From Golubevia sp. BC0850 (taxonomy: Eukaryota; Basidiomycota; Exobasidiomycetes; Golubeviales; Golubeviaceae): DNA of 64,000 bases. The stretch lies in the NCBI GenBank assembly GCA_012976225.1, contig JAAVVG010000006.1, forward strand, positions 806,001-870,000, written 5' to 3'. How positions within the stretch are numbered: position 1 is the stretch's first letter; every line of letters starts with the position of its first letter. Below the pieces are notes generated by a model. That model saw only the letters and a program-made list of their open reading frames with translations, was not told where the DNA came from and did not search any database. Position numbers and translations under genes: made by a program. Below are positions 46,501-59,057 of this stretch, one piece after another.

Positions 46501-47106
46501 GAGTTTCAGAACAATTCAAAGCTTTCACTTCTGGGTTCACTGAATTAATCCCTCAAGATTTGATCAACGTTTTCGATGAAAGAGAACTTGAATTGTTAAT
46601 TGGTGGAATGTCTGAAATTGATGTCGATGATTGGAAACGTTATACTGACTACAGAGGTTTCACTGAACAAGATCAAGTCGTTCAATGGTTTTGGACTTGT
46701 GTTAAAGCTTGGCCTCCTGAGAGAAAATCTAGATTACTTCAATTTGCAACTGGTACCTCTAGAATCCCTGTTAATGGCTTCAAGGATCTTCAAGGAAGTG
46801 ATGGTCCTAGAAGATTCACTTTGGAAAAAACTAGTGGTGATCCAAATGCTTTACCAAAAAGTCATACTTGCTTTAATAGGATCGATTTACCTCCTTATAT
46901 CAGTGCTGAACAGTTGGAACAGAAATTAAGTGAGTAGCCGAAAGAAAACAGTTGATTGTTGAGATGGTGGGAATGTTTCGGAAAGATGTTGGAATTCTTG
47001 TGTCTACTTCTTTCATTTCATTGACTCACACTTTCCTCCCTTTTCTTTTCTGTTTCTTCTTAAAGTCATCGCTGTCGAAGAAACAGTCGGATTCGGTCAA
47101 GAATAA
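43563..47106 (+). CDS. RSP5: NEDD4-family HECT ubiquitin ligase Rsp5
   Basis: Seven exons, 43563-43591, 43684-43732, 43867-43937, 44015-44062, 44289-44422, 44695-46929 and 47066-47106, encode 868 residues. A C2 domain spans about 12-125 ([26 protein letters not shown]). An Ala/Ser-rich linker follows, then three WW domains (about 268-300, 388-420 and 446-478, each L-P-x-G-W-E ... D-H-N-x-x-x-T-T-W). A HECT domain closes the protein, with its catalytic Cys in S-H-T-C-F-N-R (about 836). The last exon was added because GTGAGT at 46930 and an AAAG acceptor give [11 protein letters not shown], the conserved end of Rsp5; the unspliced frame would stop early. The ligase ubiquitinates membrane transporters and the transcription apparatus. 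Confidence 0.94.
43793..43819 (+). repeat. (TC)n microsatellite in an RSP5 intron
   Basis: About 13 TC dinucleotides lie in the second intron of RSP5. Confidence 0.85.
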
Positions 47107-48352
47107 GCTGCGTCCTTTCGAGTTTCTAAGAATCAATCCCGCTTCTATGATATCATCTACAAAATCCCCTCCCTTCTCTTTCACTTTAAAATCTCTCTCC
47201 AAACTTCAAAACTCGTTCAGAATTGAAACTTGCGAAGGATTCCCTTTCGAAAGTCCCGTTCTCCCTCCCTCTCTCTTTCACTTCCATAGTCATCTTCTTC
47301 CCCCTTTTATATACTTTTCCTGCTTCCATTGTTCTACACTTGTTTCTTTGGTCTTCTTCTTGGTTCATGTGTTTCTTTTCCACATCCCCTTTTTTCTTGT
47401 GTGTTGCTTCACCTTTTGAAATATGAAGAGTTTCTACCCATCACTGGCACTTCTGTCTTCTACTTCTTTCTGTTCCCTCTTTTTTGGTTCTTTCGCTCGC
47501 AAATTTCTACGAGAAATATTCATAGCTTAATTTGGTGGTGCTATGGAGTCACAATCTTCGACCTTCGAGAGCTGTTTCCGCTTGTTTACCCTTTTCAGAT
47601 GCTCGTTCTGTTTGCCTCTAGCTGAAGGACCTCCCATTCAAACGATCTGTATAGAATTTTTTGATCCACTCAGTGCCCGTGAAAAGATGCTCTTAGTATC
47701 ACTCAGAGAGAGAGAGGAACGGAGAATCATGACTCATGTCGATTTGTAGATGGGAACAAGGAGAAGAGGTGAAAACCAAGTTGACGCTAAAAGATTTATT
47801 CGATTCATTTCAATTCTCGAGGCTCTGAAGATCCTAATGAAAGAAACAAGCATTGTTCTGGCATTGTATGAGAAAAGATAGGTATCGAAATGATCTAGAG
47901 GAGTGTTGACTAATTAAGGGAAATTGGAGATAGATCAGCAAGAAGTGCAGTGGCAGTCAAGGGGTTCGCCCAGCTGTTTTGAGAAGTATCGTTTTACATA
48001 TGAATAGCAGGTGGAAAAATGTGGGATGGTTCAAAAAGTAAAGGTGACGTGGCATTTGAATGGAAAGGGCATTGAAGATATTAAAATTAGATTTGACGAT
48101 TGTAGAAATGTTACTTGTTTGGCTTTCTGGGACCAAAGTTGACGGCTGTGGGCGAAAGAGAGAGGTCGGAGGTCAGGGGTTAGTTGGGAAGGAAAAATCA
48201 GTCGGAATGAGCGAATTGGTGAGGAAATGGCTCGAGGCAGAGTACTCACAGAAGCTGAAGGGTCGAAGCAATGAGGGGCGATGAGAGGAGTTGAAAGAGA
48301 GTAAAGTCAGTGGCAACTCTTTGAAAAACACTTGAAGAAAGCTCCTGTTTAC
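47107..48352. other. Intergenic stretch between convergent genes
   Basis: A long CT-rich 3' flank of RSP5 (to about 47500), then the 3' flank of the PH-domain gene. Open frames here are low-complexity Phe/Ser/Leu-rich and not supported. Confidence 0.5.
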
Positions 48353-51300
48353 TCACGGAGCCAACGCGTCTTTCGTCTTCTCTTCCTTCTTGTCCTCCTT
48401 CCCTTCTTCCTTCTTCTCGTCCTTCTTCTCCTCTTTCTTCTCTTCCTTTGCTTTGAGTTTCTCTCCTGAGTATTTGGCTCCATACTTAGCGAAGAAAGCT
48501 TTCTCAGAATCGTGAGAGGGCACGTCGAGTCCAGCAAAGTGTCGACTCTTGATGGAGAAGAGTTCCGCGATCTCGTGTTCAAGATGACGCTTGGATTCTC
48601 TGATTTTTCCGACGTCTTGAAGCATTTCCATAACGCTACCGTGGAGAACGCTTTGCATTTCTTTGGCTTGAGCTTGGACGTTGTGATTAAGCATCTCCTT
48701 TGCAGCTTGGTTCACAGCTTCGACGAGCTTGCTGTTCTGTTCGTTTGAGGATTTCAAAAGCTCAGCAGCCAAGGCTTTGACAGTCGCTTCGGACTCTAGC
48801 TTCTTCTTGGATTCAGCTTCACGCATGCTGTTCATCGTGGCGACGAGAGATTCGATGGCTGCGAGAAAAGCGGGGAGAAAAGCGGGGAGAAAAGGGGACG
48901 GGGAATTAGCTTGGGGGATTAGCTCGAGACGCGCGAAGTTGGGAGAGAATGGATGATACGCACCAGCTTTGGGGTCAAGTTCTTTCTCTTTCTTGGCCAG
49001 CTCTTCGTCTTGACGCTGCTTTTCAGCCATCAACTGCAGGAGCACAATGGATAGAGAGGGACAAGAAATCAGTCAACTCTGTCAACCTTTGCCCTTGTTC
49101 TCGTCCTGGCATCACTCACCTTGGCCAGAATGCTATCCACCAGCTCCTGCTTCTCTTTTTCCTTACTACCGAGAGTAGCTTGTTCGACCTCTTTGAGCTT
49201 GTCCTCCCTCTCCTTCTGCCTGGCTTTCTCCTCCTCTTCTCTTTTCTTCTCATCCTCTTTTCTCTCCAGAAGATGCTTGAGGATCTCTTCAACAGCCACA
49301 GCCAGGGCTCCTCCTCCAGCCACCTTTCCGACAGTACCAAGAATTCCTTTCTTGTCCTTGCCCCCAGAGTCAGACTCTTCCTTCTTGCTACCGTCTTCAA
49401 CTTCATCTGCGAACCTCGCTTTCCGAGGTGAAGGCGCTAGAGTCGCGTCTGAAGCGTTGCCGTCAGAGTCGGCTCGGCCACTGTCTCCTTTGGATTCGAT
49501 GTGCTCCACCACCTTCGTCAAAGCTGCACCTCCAAGACCGGCTGCTGCTGCTTTCTTGATGCCATTGCGAACTGAGTGTTCGTCGTTGCTATCAGCGGCT
49601 TCCTTGAGCTTCGAGAGGATCGGTTCTGGGATCTTGTCGTGTTTGATGTAGTCTCCAGTAGTAGCGTCTTTTTCAGAGCTGTGCTCTTCCGGCTTGCCTT
49701 CGCTGCGTTGACGCTTCTTGTGCTCGTTCCACTCGTGGACAGCAGCGGCAGCAAGAGCGGCTCCTCCGAGAGCTTTCTTGAATTTGGATCCCTTCCCGCT
49801 CGAGGATGAGGCACTCTTTTTCTTCTCGGAAGGATCTGCTGGATCTCCCAAGGTCAACCCTTCCTTCTCTGGGTTGGTATTCCAGGATCGAGATTTGGAA
49901 CCCCGTCTACCGCTCGCAGCGGGACCAGGAGTAATCACTCCCGGAGAGCGAGGACCAGTTGGGGCGGATCGATCGATGTTGGTGGTCCAACCCTTTGCGT
50001 CGACGACGGGAGGAACTGCTGCTTTCCCAGGTTGAAGAGGCGTCGGCGGCGGAATAGCATCTGCGGTCGGATTGGCTGGAGTCGCTGTGTTTGCAGTTCC
50101 GATTGGAATCCCACCGACAGTTGGAACTGGCATCGGAACTCTACCATCTTGGACTACCTGAGGAGTGGCTTGAGCGCTGTCGAATGGATTTCTCAATCCC
50201 GATCCCAGAGCTCCTCCCAAGCCTGCAGCCAAGCCAGTTCCCAAGAGACCAGCTGCGACAGTGGGAGTGTTTCCCATGACATGAGGAGTGTTGGACATTC
50301 CCATGACAGGTCTGCCTCCTTTCAGCACCGTGAGCTCGTCGTGGAGTTGAGTCACCCCTGTAGCCAGAGTCCTCCACTCCTTCGATCGATCCAAGACGTC
50401 CTTTTCCAACCAGACGTTGAGCTCGTTGAGATATCGAGCTATGTCTGCTTGCTGTCTAGACTGCGCTTGACGTGCCAATTCGTTCTCTTTGAGAGCAGAC
50501 AAAACGGCAGTGAGTTCAGCACTTGGAGTGGCGGGAGTTGGAGTGAAAGTGACTGAGCCTTCTTCTTCGAAAGCAACAGCTCTGGACCCACGATCTGAGG
50601 TCGCAGGGATGGAGAGACCCAAGCCAGAGGAAGGATCGTTCCAAGGAGAAGCCATAGCTAGACGAGAATCGTTAGAGGAGAAGTCATTTGCACTCCTGTA
50701 ATGAGCTCTAGGAGTGGTTGGGAGACTCTTGTCCGAGAAGGCTTGGTCTCCGGATCCTTCCACCTTTGGCGTATAGAATCCTGCAGCTTCATTTTCAGGA
50801 TAGAGAGCTCTCTCTCCTGGAGTGGATCTAGCTCTCCTTCTTCTGATCTCTGCTTCCATATCCAAGCCGACGGCGCTTTGATTGGGCGCGAAGGTAGCTC
50901 GAGTGATCTCAGGAGCTCGAGATGCGTCTCCGTGCATGAAGAGTGGCTGGTTGGAGCCTCTGGGAGTGCTCAGGGATTCGGCGTCTCCTCTGAATCCCCC
51001 CATTTCAGTGTTGGGTGGAGGCGATGGGATCCCTTGAGCAGAGACCCAGCTTCGAGGCGGAATCCTTTGAGCGGCACTGAGATCAGATCCAGAGAAAGAA
51101 TTGGTCATGCCATGAGATTGGTTGGAAGTTCTGGCACTAGCGAACTCTTTTGAGGAAACCCCACTGGTTTCCGTGGCTGTCGAATAGATGCTGACTCCAT
51201 CTTCGAGAACTGAGGAAGCGCTCGAACGTCTCTCTCTTGAGGAAGCAGACGCATTGGAACGAACCCCAAGAGCCTCCAGCTGACGGTCAGATAGTCCATG

Positions 51301-54300
51301 AGCTTCGAGCTCATTGTTCATTGGAGTATAGGAACCTTGACCAGCGTTTCGGATGAAGGAGCGAGTTCGGCTCGAGACTGAACCTCCATCGTGAAGTCTA
51401 TCCAAGAGAATCTGAAGAGTCTCCTCGATTCGGCTGAGATTCTTAATAGACCCAGGAGTCTGTGGATCTTGGAATGTAGACCCAGGAGTTCCACGAGAAC
51501 CCCTCCTCTTTTCTTGGCCTTGATACATCGTCGATACAAGCTCGATGACCCTGTCCAGCTTTTCTTGAACAGCTGCTAGCTCGCTGCTACCTTGAGAACC
51601 TCCAGCCGAGGATGAAGCACCACTGGATCTTCTATGACTACGACTTGAAGAGGTCGATGATTTAGCTACCCCTCTAGATTGAAGAGTAGCGATCACCTCT
51701 TGAAATTGCTTGACCTGATCTTCTAGTTGCTTATCTCGAGCTGCTCTGGTCGCTTGCTGCTGTTCCAAGAATTCCATAAGCTTGGTCACGTCTTGAGAGT
51801 TGACACTTCCTTCCATTCGACTAGAAGCTCGACTGGTAGAGCGAGGAGTTCCAGAATTGGAATCGAGAGCTCTGACTGATCGTCGAGGAGAACTAGCAGC
51901 GTCGATGAGATCGTCGACCTCGGCAGCGCTGACCATTCCGCTGGCTTGAGCCGGACCTTGATTCGCCTGAGCTTGAGAGTGAGTTTCTTCCACTACCGTT
52001 TCGAGCGCTCTGTCAGGACTGGCGCCGCTTGCCTTCTTAGCGTCAGCCATGATACTGTCTCTGAGGAACTGAGCAGGAGTTCGGGGAGTCTGGACAGCAG
52101 CGGGGCCTGCTTCAGTCTCTTCTCCAGAATTCCCCTGGACTGGTGTGATTGGAAGAGGAAAGGCTACCGACTTTTCCGAGTTCCTTCTCTGGCCCAGCTC
52201 GTCTCGGTTCGCATAGTCTGTATGAACAGCTCGCTGGCTGGCGGAATCGTTTGGGAACAGCTCTTTGTCATTTGAAGATCCAAAGATGGCATCACTTCTT
52301 GGAGACCTTGGACCAAATTCATCCATCTCATTGCCAGTCGAGACTGCAGACTGATAATCCAGATCCGGAGAGCTTTCGTGAGAGCTCGATGAAGCAGCCT
52401 CAGCTTCGGTTGAACGGAATCTAGAAGACTCCCTGGTTCCTGTAGAGAGTTGAGATGATTCCCTCTCTTTCAGAAGCTCTTCATGAGGCTGCTTAACGCT
52501 TTGACGAGCTGAAAAACCAGAGTTCGTAGATGGGTCTCCAAAGGAAGCCGGAATTGAATGGGCCTTTTGAACAGCAGCTTGAGCTTCGACCAAGTTTGGA
52601 GATTGAGCTGAGGTCGGTCTGTAGTGAGGAGATCCCGAAGACTTGTCGGGTTGATAGGAGCTCGATCGTCTACCAGTCATGTCCTTGGGAGGAACTGGAG
52701 GTGCAGAGGCGAGAGTAGCCTCGATGGAGGCAGGTACATCTTTGAGACTTGTTTCCGAGGAGAGTTCACTTTTCCAAACCGATCCGATTCGATCGAGGTC
52801 ATCATCAGCTACCATCGTCAGACCCGCTGCTCGAGGGGAAGAGCCGGAAGGCTGAGAATCGAAAGCTGGAACCGGAACCCGTCGAAGCTTGCTGGTCTTC
52901 GATCCGCTGCCTGGAGCTTCAGCAGTCGCACTGCTACGTCGAGGTATCGTCTCAGATGCCTCTGCTACGGCTGCACGAGTGACACCAAGTGCATCCCTGC
53001 AATGGGAGGAGAAGAGTAAAGAGATGAGAGGAAGGTAGATCATCAGGATTGGAGAAGTAGAACAAGACATCGCTTTCTTTCAGATGTAGACTCACCAAAT
53101 AGCGCTGACCCATTGAACTCTCTCTCTAGCATTCTCCGCCGCCATTCTCTCAACACCGTCTTCAAAGATCAGCTGGAACGGACAAGTTCTAGCTAAACCT
53201 TGAGCTCTAGCTGCTACTGCACCGACATCCTCTAGACTTGAAGAGTGATCTGGACTTGGGACTGAATGGACCTCTCTACAAGACTTCAAATCTAGAAGCA
53301 CATTCTCTCTACCCCCACCTTTGGGGATCCAGCTCAAAGCCAAAGCCATTGGAAGAAGAGTCGCTTGAACTCGTTGCCAGTGAGGCGCGTTGACGTGAAC
53401 GTTGAAGTAGAAGAGGGTCCCTACTCTGAAAGGAAGCCCAACAGGCTCTTGAAGCATAGCCAGAGCTCCTTTCGAGTCTAGAGGTAAGTTGCCTTGTTCT
53501 GAATGTCTTCTGAAAGAGGCAGTGGTACCAATCGTATTGGCCGAAACTGTGCTTCCCATCTCATTCCACCCTTCTCCTGCAGTGCTCGACCTTCCGAAGC
53601 CTGGTCTTGAGACTGAAGCTTGAGCTGGAGTGGCCGTCAAGGGAGGAGCGACGGAGGAGGGATCCTTCTTCTTCTCCTTGTTCTTCGGCGGGCTAGGATT
53701 GCCGATTTCCACGCCTTTGAGGAAGAAATTCTTAACCCCACTGCTGAAAGCGCTACCCTTGGTGGAACCCTTCTTTCCAGAGCTTTCTGGCAGAGACCCC
53801 GAAGATGTTGATCCTGGAGGGGGGTCGGATCGAGGAGTAGGCGCCACACTGCCTCGATCTGAATCTCTGGCAGGAGGCGCCGAACCTCCTCTACTTATTC
53901 CTGGGGATTGAGAATCTGCAAGTTCCATCGTGGCACCTGAAGGAGATTGAGTCTTAGGAGCTGCATTGAAAGAGAAGGCAGAATCGAAGATCGAAGAAGC
54001 CAAAACTCTGCTGGGAGGTCTTCTTCTGGTAGGAGAGGATTCGGGTTCTGTTAAGGTTGGAAGCAGATTTTCTTCTTCTTGACCCAATTGACGTTCCGAA
54101 GTCCCAAAGACATCCTCGGCGGATCCATCTCCTACTCTGACTCCTAGACGTGATCCGACTCTAGGTCGAACTCTGGATTGAACGGCCACCTTCTCGAGAA
54201 CTTCGCTTCCAATCCCAGGTCCAACTGTAGCTGAAAGAGGTCTATTACTACGATAGGATAGTAGCTCAGGAGAACTGAGTTGGGTTGGTAGGAGATCGGC

Positions 54301-57082
54301 ATCAGATTCGCTAGCTCCCATCGCTCTTCGAAGCCTTTGAGCTGAGCTAGGCGTGACTGCTCTGGTCGCTGCTTTCTCTGTTCGAGGAGTGGAAGGAGAT
54401 GAAGGAGCAATTTGACCCTGTTCAAAGAACTTGATGAGATCCTTGGCTTTTGCAGGCGAACGACTGAGGGAGGCATCGGCGATAGGCGAGATACCTGCAT
54501 TTTCTTGAGAAGCCCCCAAAGCAGCGAGAACAGCTCTAGGAGGCAACATACTTGAAGTAGTCTCGCTAGCGTCTTGAAGAACTGACGAGGTAGCAGAAGA
54601 TAGAGAAGCACTTGGACTGTTCTTAATCTCTCGAGCTGTGGGTCTTGACGGTCTGAGGACAGAGACGTTTCTTGCAGAAAGAATGGCAGCTTCCTCCACG
54701 CTCGCCATGCTTCTAGTTGATCCTTTACCTCCGGAAACCGTGCTTTCTACATCCTCTGAAGATTGAGAGGTCTTGTTAGACCTGGAACCAAAGGCAGACT
54801 GGACCTCTTCGATGGGGGTTATCTTGCTAGGACCGAAGGAGCTGGGAGCCATACTGGTAGCTATCGTCCAGTCTCTCTCCAATCTCGGTCGACCAAACTT
54901 GAATCCCTCAGGCAAGCTATTGCCATCAGAACTTGAAGGTAAACCATACCTCTCCAGAACTGCTGCTCTTGAAGAACTTCCTTCCAGATCGCTTCGAGGT
55001 CTTTGACGTCCCATCGTACTTGCTTCCGGGGATTCAGGTCTTCTGATAACCCTGCTCCAGAGACTAGTTGAGGCGGCAGTGCCAGAGGTACTTCGGCTCA
55101 TGTCGGTGCCTCTGACGTGACTTGAGGAGACCGTAGATCCTTGGATTGGAGAGTGTTCCGTCGTTTCAGGGCTTGTAATCTCATCCACATTGGGAGAGAA
55201 TCTGAGACCGATCCCCTTATTGACCTTTAGAGGAGAAGTTGAAACCTTCGAGCCAAAAGCTCGAGAAGGGCTGAAGGTGCTGTTCTCCCAAGCTCTAGCA
55301 GAAGAAGTGGCAGAGACGAAAGAAGAGCTCGGAGAGCTGACACCGGGAGAAGAGCTAGATGTAAAATTACTGCCTCTTCGGACCTCTTGAACTTTGGAAG
55401 CTTCCTCCCTCTCTCTGATGGCTTTCCTAACTGCGCTTTCGGTTGGACTCTGAATTGCAGAAGGCGATTCAGATCCTCCAGAAGAATGAACACTACCAGA
55501 GGAGTGAGCTCTTCCCTTTGGTTCATGGTGCTGTTCGAAAGCTGAGGCGAAACTTCGAACCGATCTCTTGCTGGGAGAGAAGGCAGGAGCTAGAGGGGTG
55601 GGCAAGACTTGCCCTCCAGCTTCGAGGGAGCTTAGATTGCTTCCTCTGAACCTTGATCCAGCGCTACCGATCGAGAGTACAGATCCTCTTCTTCCACTTT
55701 CGCTCCCGCTTGCGCCTCCGACCAAAGAATTAGAATCCGGACTGTTGGGAGCGACTCCGACGTTGGAAGCAGCTGGAGTGGATTCGGTCCTCTGATATGA
55801 AGGTCGAGTAGACAGCAAAGGAGAAGAGCGACCAGAACTTGAAGTAGAGAGGATTCGAGGACTATCGTGAAGTTCGTATCTTGGAATCCCATTGTCTGAA
55901 GGCGAGGCGAGTTGCGGTTCCGGTTTCCTCTCTGACTCTTGCTGTAGTTCAGGAGTTGTGGAGCGAGAGGCACCTTGTAGGATCTGAGGGCTGTCGTGCA
56001 GCTCATATCGAATCACATCGTCACTTGGTGAGATGGCGAGGTTGGAGGTGGAAGCAGAATCTCTCATGGAATCTAGCATGTCCAAGACAGCACGTTCCTC
56101 CAAGGCCATGTCTCCACCAACAAGCCGTTCCTCTTCGAACTAATTTGTTTAAAAGAAATTTGAAAGAGCTTGTTGAATCAGTCTCAATCCGAGCCAATCA
56201 AATACACGCAAAGCGAAAACTCACATCTCTTTCGATTTCATCTTCCGAAGATCTACTTTCTCTCCCATCATCTCCTTCCAACTTTGGAATCTGAATCCCA
56301 CCCCAAGGATTTGTCATCTTCCTCTGAGCACCAGCATCTAACTTCCCAGTCCTTTCCTTCGGTAATCTAGGAGTTGAGGACCGATCGAAAAGATTGGAGA
56401 TTTGAGGAGTCCAACTACCTCTTGGAGCATCATCCAAATTCCGAATCACCAAACTTGGAGAATCGGATCTAGAAGTAGGTCTTAAGTATCCAGGTAAACC
56501 GAAACTATCATCTTCTGAAAGACCTAAGTTTGGAGCACTCTTATTTGCTTTGGATTTCTTATCATACGGATTGACATTCCTTCTGGTTGAAGAGATCGAC
56601 GAACCCGAAAGGGTGGAAGTAAGCTCTAAAGATGATTTTGAAGGTGAAAGAACTAGAGAAGAGACTGGTTCTATAGGCTCAGAGAGGGATTGAGTGGAAT
56701 TGGATCTTGGACGTGTGGCTGAGATTGAAGAAGTAGAGGAAGAGGTGGCTAGATTTGAAACTGCAGCTACAGTGGATTTCAAATTGGAAACCCAAGTTTT
56801 GAGTTTGATTGGAGAAGTTGAACTTGAAGATGATTGAGGTTGGGTGGTTGCTGCGATTGAGGAGAATGCTTCTGTGCTTCCGATCAGCTCTGATCCATCT
56901 TCCTTCTTCATTCCTTTTTCTTCTCCTTCTTTGAATGACTCTAGTTGAATCTCACCAGTATTGTTACTGCTTGTACTATTAAGACTATCTTCCTTGCCTC
57001 TCCTCTGACTATCTCTATCCCTATCCTTTTCCGAATCCTTCACTTTCACATTCCTGCTTTCTGAACTTGCAATTGGAAGCAT
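48353..57082 (-). CDS. Giant PH-domain and coiled-coil protein
   Basis: Five exons, 57082-56225, 56139-53096, 52996-49120, 49033-48964 and 48858-48353, encode about 2784 residues with all phases consistent. Residues 1 to about 1170 are Ser/Pro/Arg-rich and disordered-looking, with a repeated R-Y-E-L-H-D-S-P short motif near 310 and 350. A PH-like domain spans about 1190-1305 (G-T-L-F-Y-F-N-V-H, Q-R-V-Q-A-T-L-L-P, C-P-F-Q-L-I-F-E-D-G, then R-V-Q-W-V-S-A-I-W-D-A-L-G). More Ser-rich sequence follows, with coiled-coil pieces (E-Q-Q-Q-A-T-R-A-A-R-D-K), Gly/Ala-rich short helices (L-G-G-A-A-L-A-A-A-A) and a long Lys/Glu coiled coil at the C-terminus. A possible extra 3' exon is signalled by GTGAGT at 48356. 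This looks like a membrane- or cortex-associated scaffold; no named family was recognised. Confidence 0.72.
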
Positions 57083-57916
57083 GAATTCTCTCTTGAAGGT
57101 GTTGTTCTATTGATTGAGTAACTTGAATCAGACCGGATGATCTTCCCGGAATGGCAATGTTTGGAGATCTTGAAGATCTTGACGGTCTTCTATTAATACG
57201 TTTGGTTGGTTATCTTCTTCTTCTTGAGAATTGGTTCGGGTGGTGGTGGACTGCTGATGGTGGTGGTGAATCGGAGAGAGAATCTTGAAATGAGATTGAG
57301 AATGAATGAGATTGAGAATGAAATGGAAAGGAGAAGAAAGGAGAGAAGAGAAGAATTGAGAATCAAGTTGGGTATCAATTTTTGGAGGATGATGTTGTTC
57401 GCAAGCCACGAACTCACCTGTCAGCGACAGACGTGTCAATTTGACATGTGACGCCCACATTCCACCCGTCAACGTCAACCTGCCTTTCAGAAAGTCGAGT
57501 AAGAGAAGGAAAAGGTGAAAGGACGAGGAAGGGAACCAAAGTTCGAGATATTGCCATCGTCCTCTGATGGTCCTAGAGCGTAGCCTCTCTCGCCCCATCC
57601 CCCCCCCCAAGCCTCGCAGCCTCGAGCGAACACTGCTCCAAATTTCAATTTTCAAAGACGAGGCAAACATCAAACCTTTCTCCTGTCCTGGACTCTCAAT
57701 TCGAAAACCGAGAGACCGCGCCTTTTCCCATCATCTTCCCTTTCTTTGGAGACACGTGACCTGGTCTCTCGACTATCTCCTCAACGCATCAACTCCCAGG
57801 TTCCGATTGAAGAGTGCATTTGGTCAGGATTCGATGTTCTGATATGATGACGAGAAATGACACGAACGATGAGATCCGTTCACAAACCCTCCAGAGATCC
57901 CAATTCACAGAGATCA
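57083..57916. other. Upstream region of the PH-domain gene
   Basis: Purine/pyrimidine-rich leader-like sequence with a C run near 57600. The 57128-57673 and 57193-57417 minus frames are low-complexity and not called. Confidence 0.45.
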
Positions 57917-58660
57917 CTAATGGACGATGGACAGAAAATTGAAGGATTGAAAGTCGGATTGGGGGTCTTTTGAAGGAAATGACAAGCTTTCGAAACCTTG
58001 CTTGCTTCTGATGACGCTCTGATCAAAACCATCTCCTTTTCGGTTTTCAGCTGGATCTAGTGCTTGAATTTCCAGAGAAGCTAGAACGAAGTCCAACACT
58101 CCTCTTTCTGGAAGAGAAGTCCACCAAAGATGGAATCCCTTCTTTCCCGTCATTGCTGATCAAGAGGGGGGGGGGAGGGGCAAAGAAGGGAGACGAAGGT
58201 TTTAGTCGGTGCTGAACTCGAGTCGGAAGAGGTGGAACTTGGAAGCGACGTTCCGACTTCCGAGCACTTGATTCTTCCCTCACCAAAAGTGTCTCCGGCT
58301 CTCAAATCCACCAACTTAATCGAACCAGTCTTGACCAGCATCTACTTTTTCAAAAATTCTCTTCTCTCCCTCCAGACCTTGAATGCAGTTGGATCTGTGA
58401 GCTTCGGGTCAGGGGGTCCTCCATTGGGCTCAACGGAGCGTAGACTCTGTTTGATTTGGGAAAAGTTCTTTTGCTGGTAAGGTCTTCGATGAATTTGCTT
58501 TTGGCACATAACTTCATGACTTGGATCAAAAGGAATCCCACGATCCCAATCATAACAAACCAGAGGCAAGGTAGTCGTCCAAGAAGGAATTACTTCGTCG
58601 GTGGCAAAATCGTCTTGGTCAAGCTATGTACGTGACAACCAAGCCACAATCACAGCCGAA
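57917..58660 (-). other. Run of protein-like frames, unassigned, possibly a decayed gene
   Basis: On the minus strand, consecutive frames read protein-like text: D-Q-D-D-F-A-T-D-E-V-I-P-S-W before C-Y-D-W-D-R-G-I-P-F-D-P (58342-58569), an in-frame stop, then M-L-V-K-T-G-S-I-K-L-V-D-L-R-A-G-D-T-F-G-E (58150-58341). Another frame follows with F-H-L-W-W-T-S-L-P-E-R-G-V-L-D-F (57917-58153). Changes of frame and stops interrupt it, and a run of C lies near 58165. I recognise no family. It may be a decayed gene, an intron-rich gene I cannot resolve, or chance. Confidence 0.2.
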
Positions 58661-59057
58661 TTGATCGGAGTTTTTTCTTTCTCTTTCTGAGATCCAGCAG
58701 CAGCTCTCAAAATCCGTCTGTGGATGGTGGCTTGTTCTCGAACTCTCGAAGGTGAAGGCAGATCTCAGATGAGTCCTCCTGTCGCTCAGAATGTCTTCTT
58801 TGGAGCTTCTTTCGCTCTGAGTTCTCCCAACACTTTCGATCCTGCTTCACATGGAAAGAGCAGGGATAGGGAAGGGCCAGCAGGGCGATATCTTAATCTC
58901 CGAGCGGACAGCTCAAAATAAATCCTCCCCGAGCGAGTTATACCAACCTGAGATGGAGAGAAGCGAGACCAACTGACATTGACAGTTCAAATAGTTGAAA
59001 TCGGGCAATTCCCAACAACCTTCCCACCTCGTCTTTCTCTATGAGCATCTCTGAGAT
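58661..59057. other. Upstream region of the zinc-cluster regulator
   Basis: A plus-strand frame at 58724-58921 shows no domain. No clear TATA box is seen before the start at 59058. Confidence 0.4.

Noticed and set aside
47329-47625. Phe/Cys-rich frame downstream of RSP5
   Set aside because: It lies in a pyrimidine-rich 3' flank where such frames arise by composition alone.
47950-47990. GGGGTTCGCCCAGC, first thought to be a tRNA T-arm
   Set aside because: No matching acceptor stem, D-arm or anticodon arm could be placed around it.
49069-55795. Many long frames on the plus strand opposite the PH-domain gene
   Set aside because: Ser-rich coding sequence leaves long open mirror frames; none has domain features.
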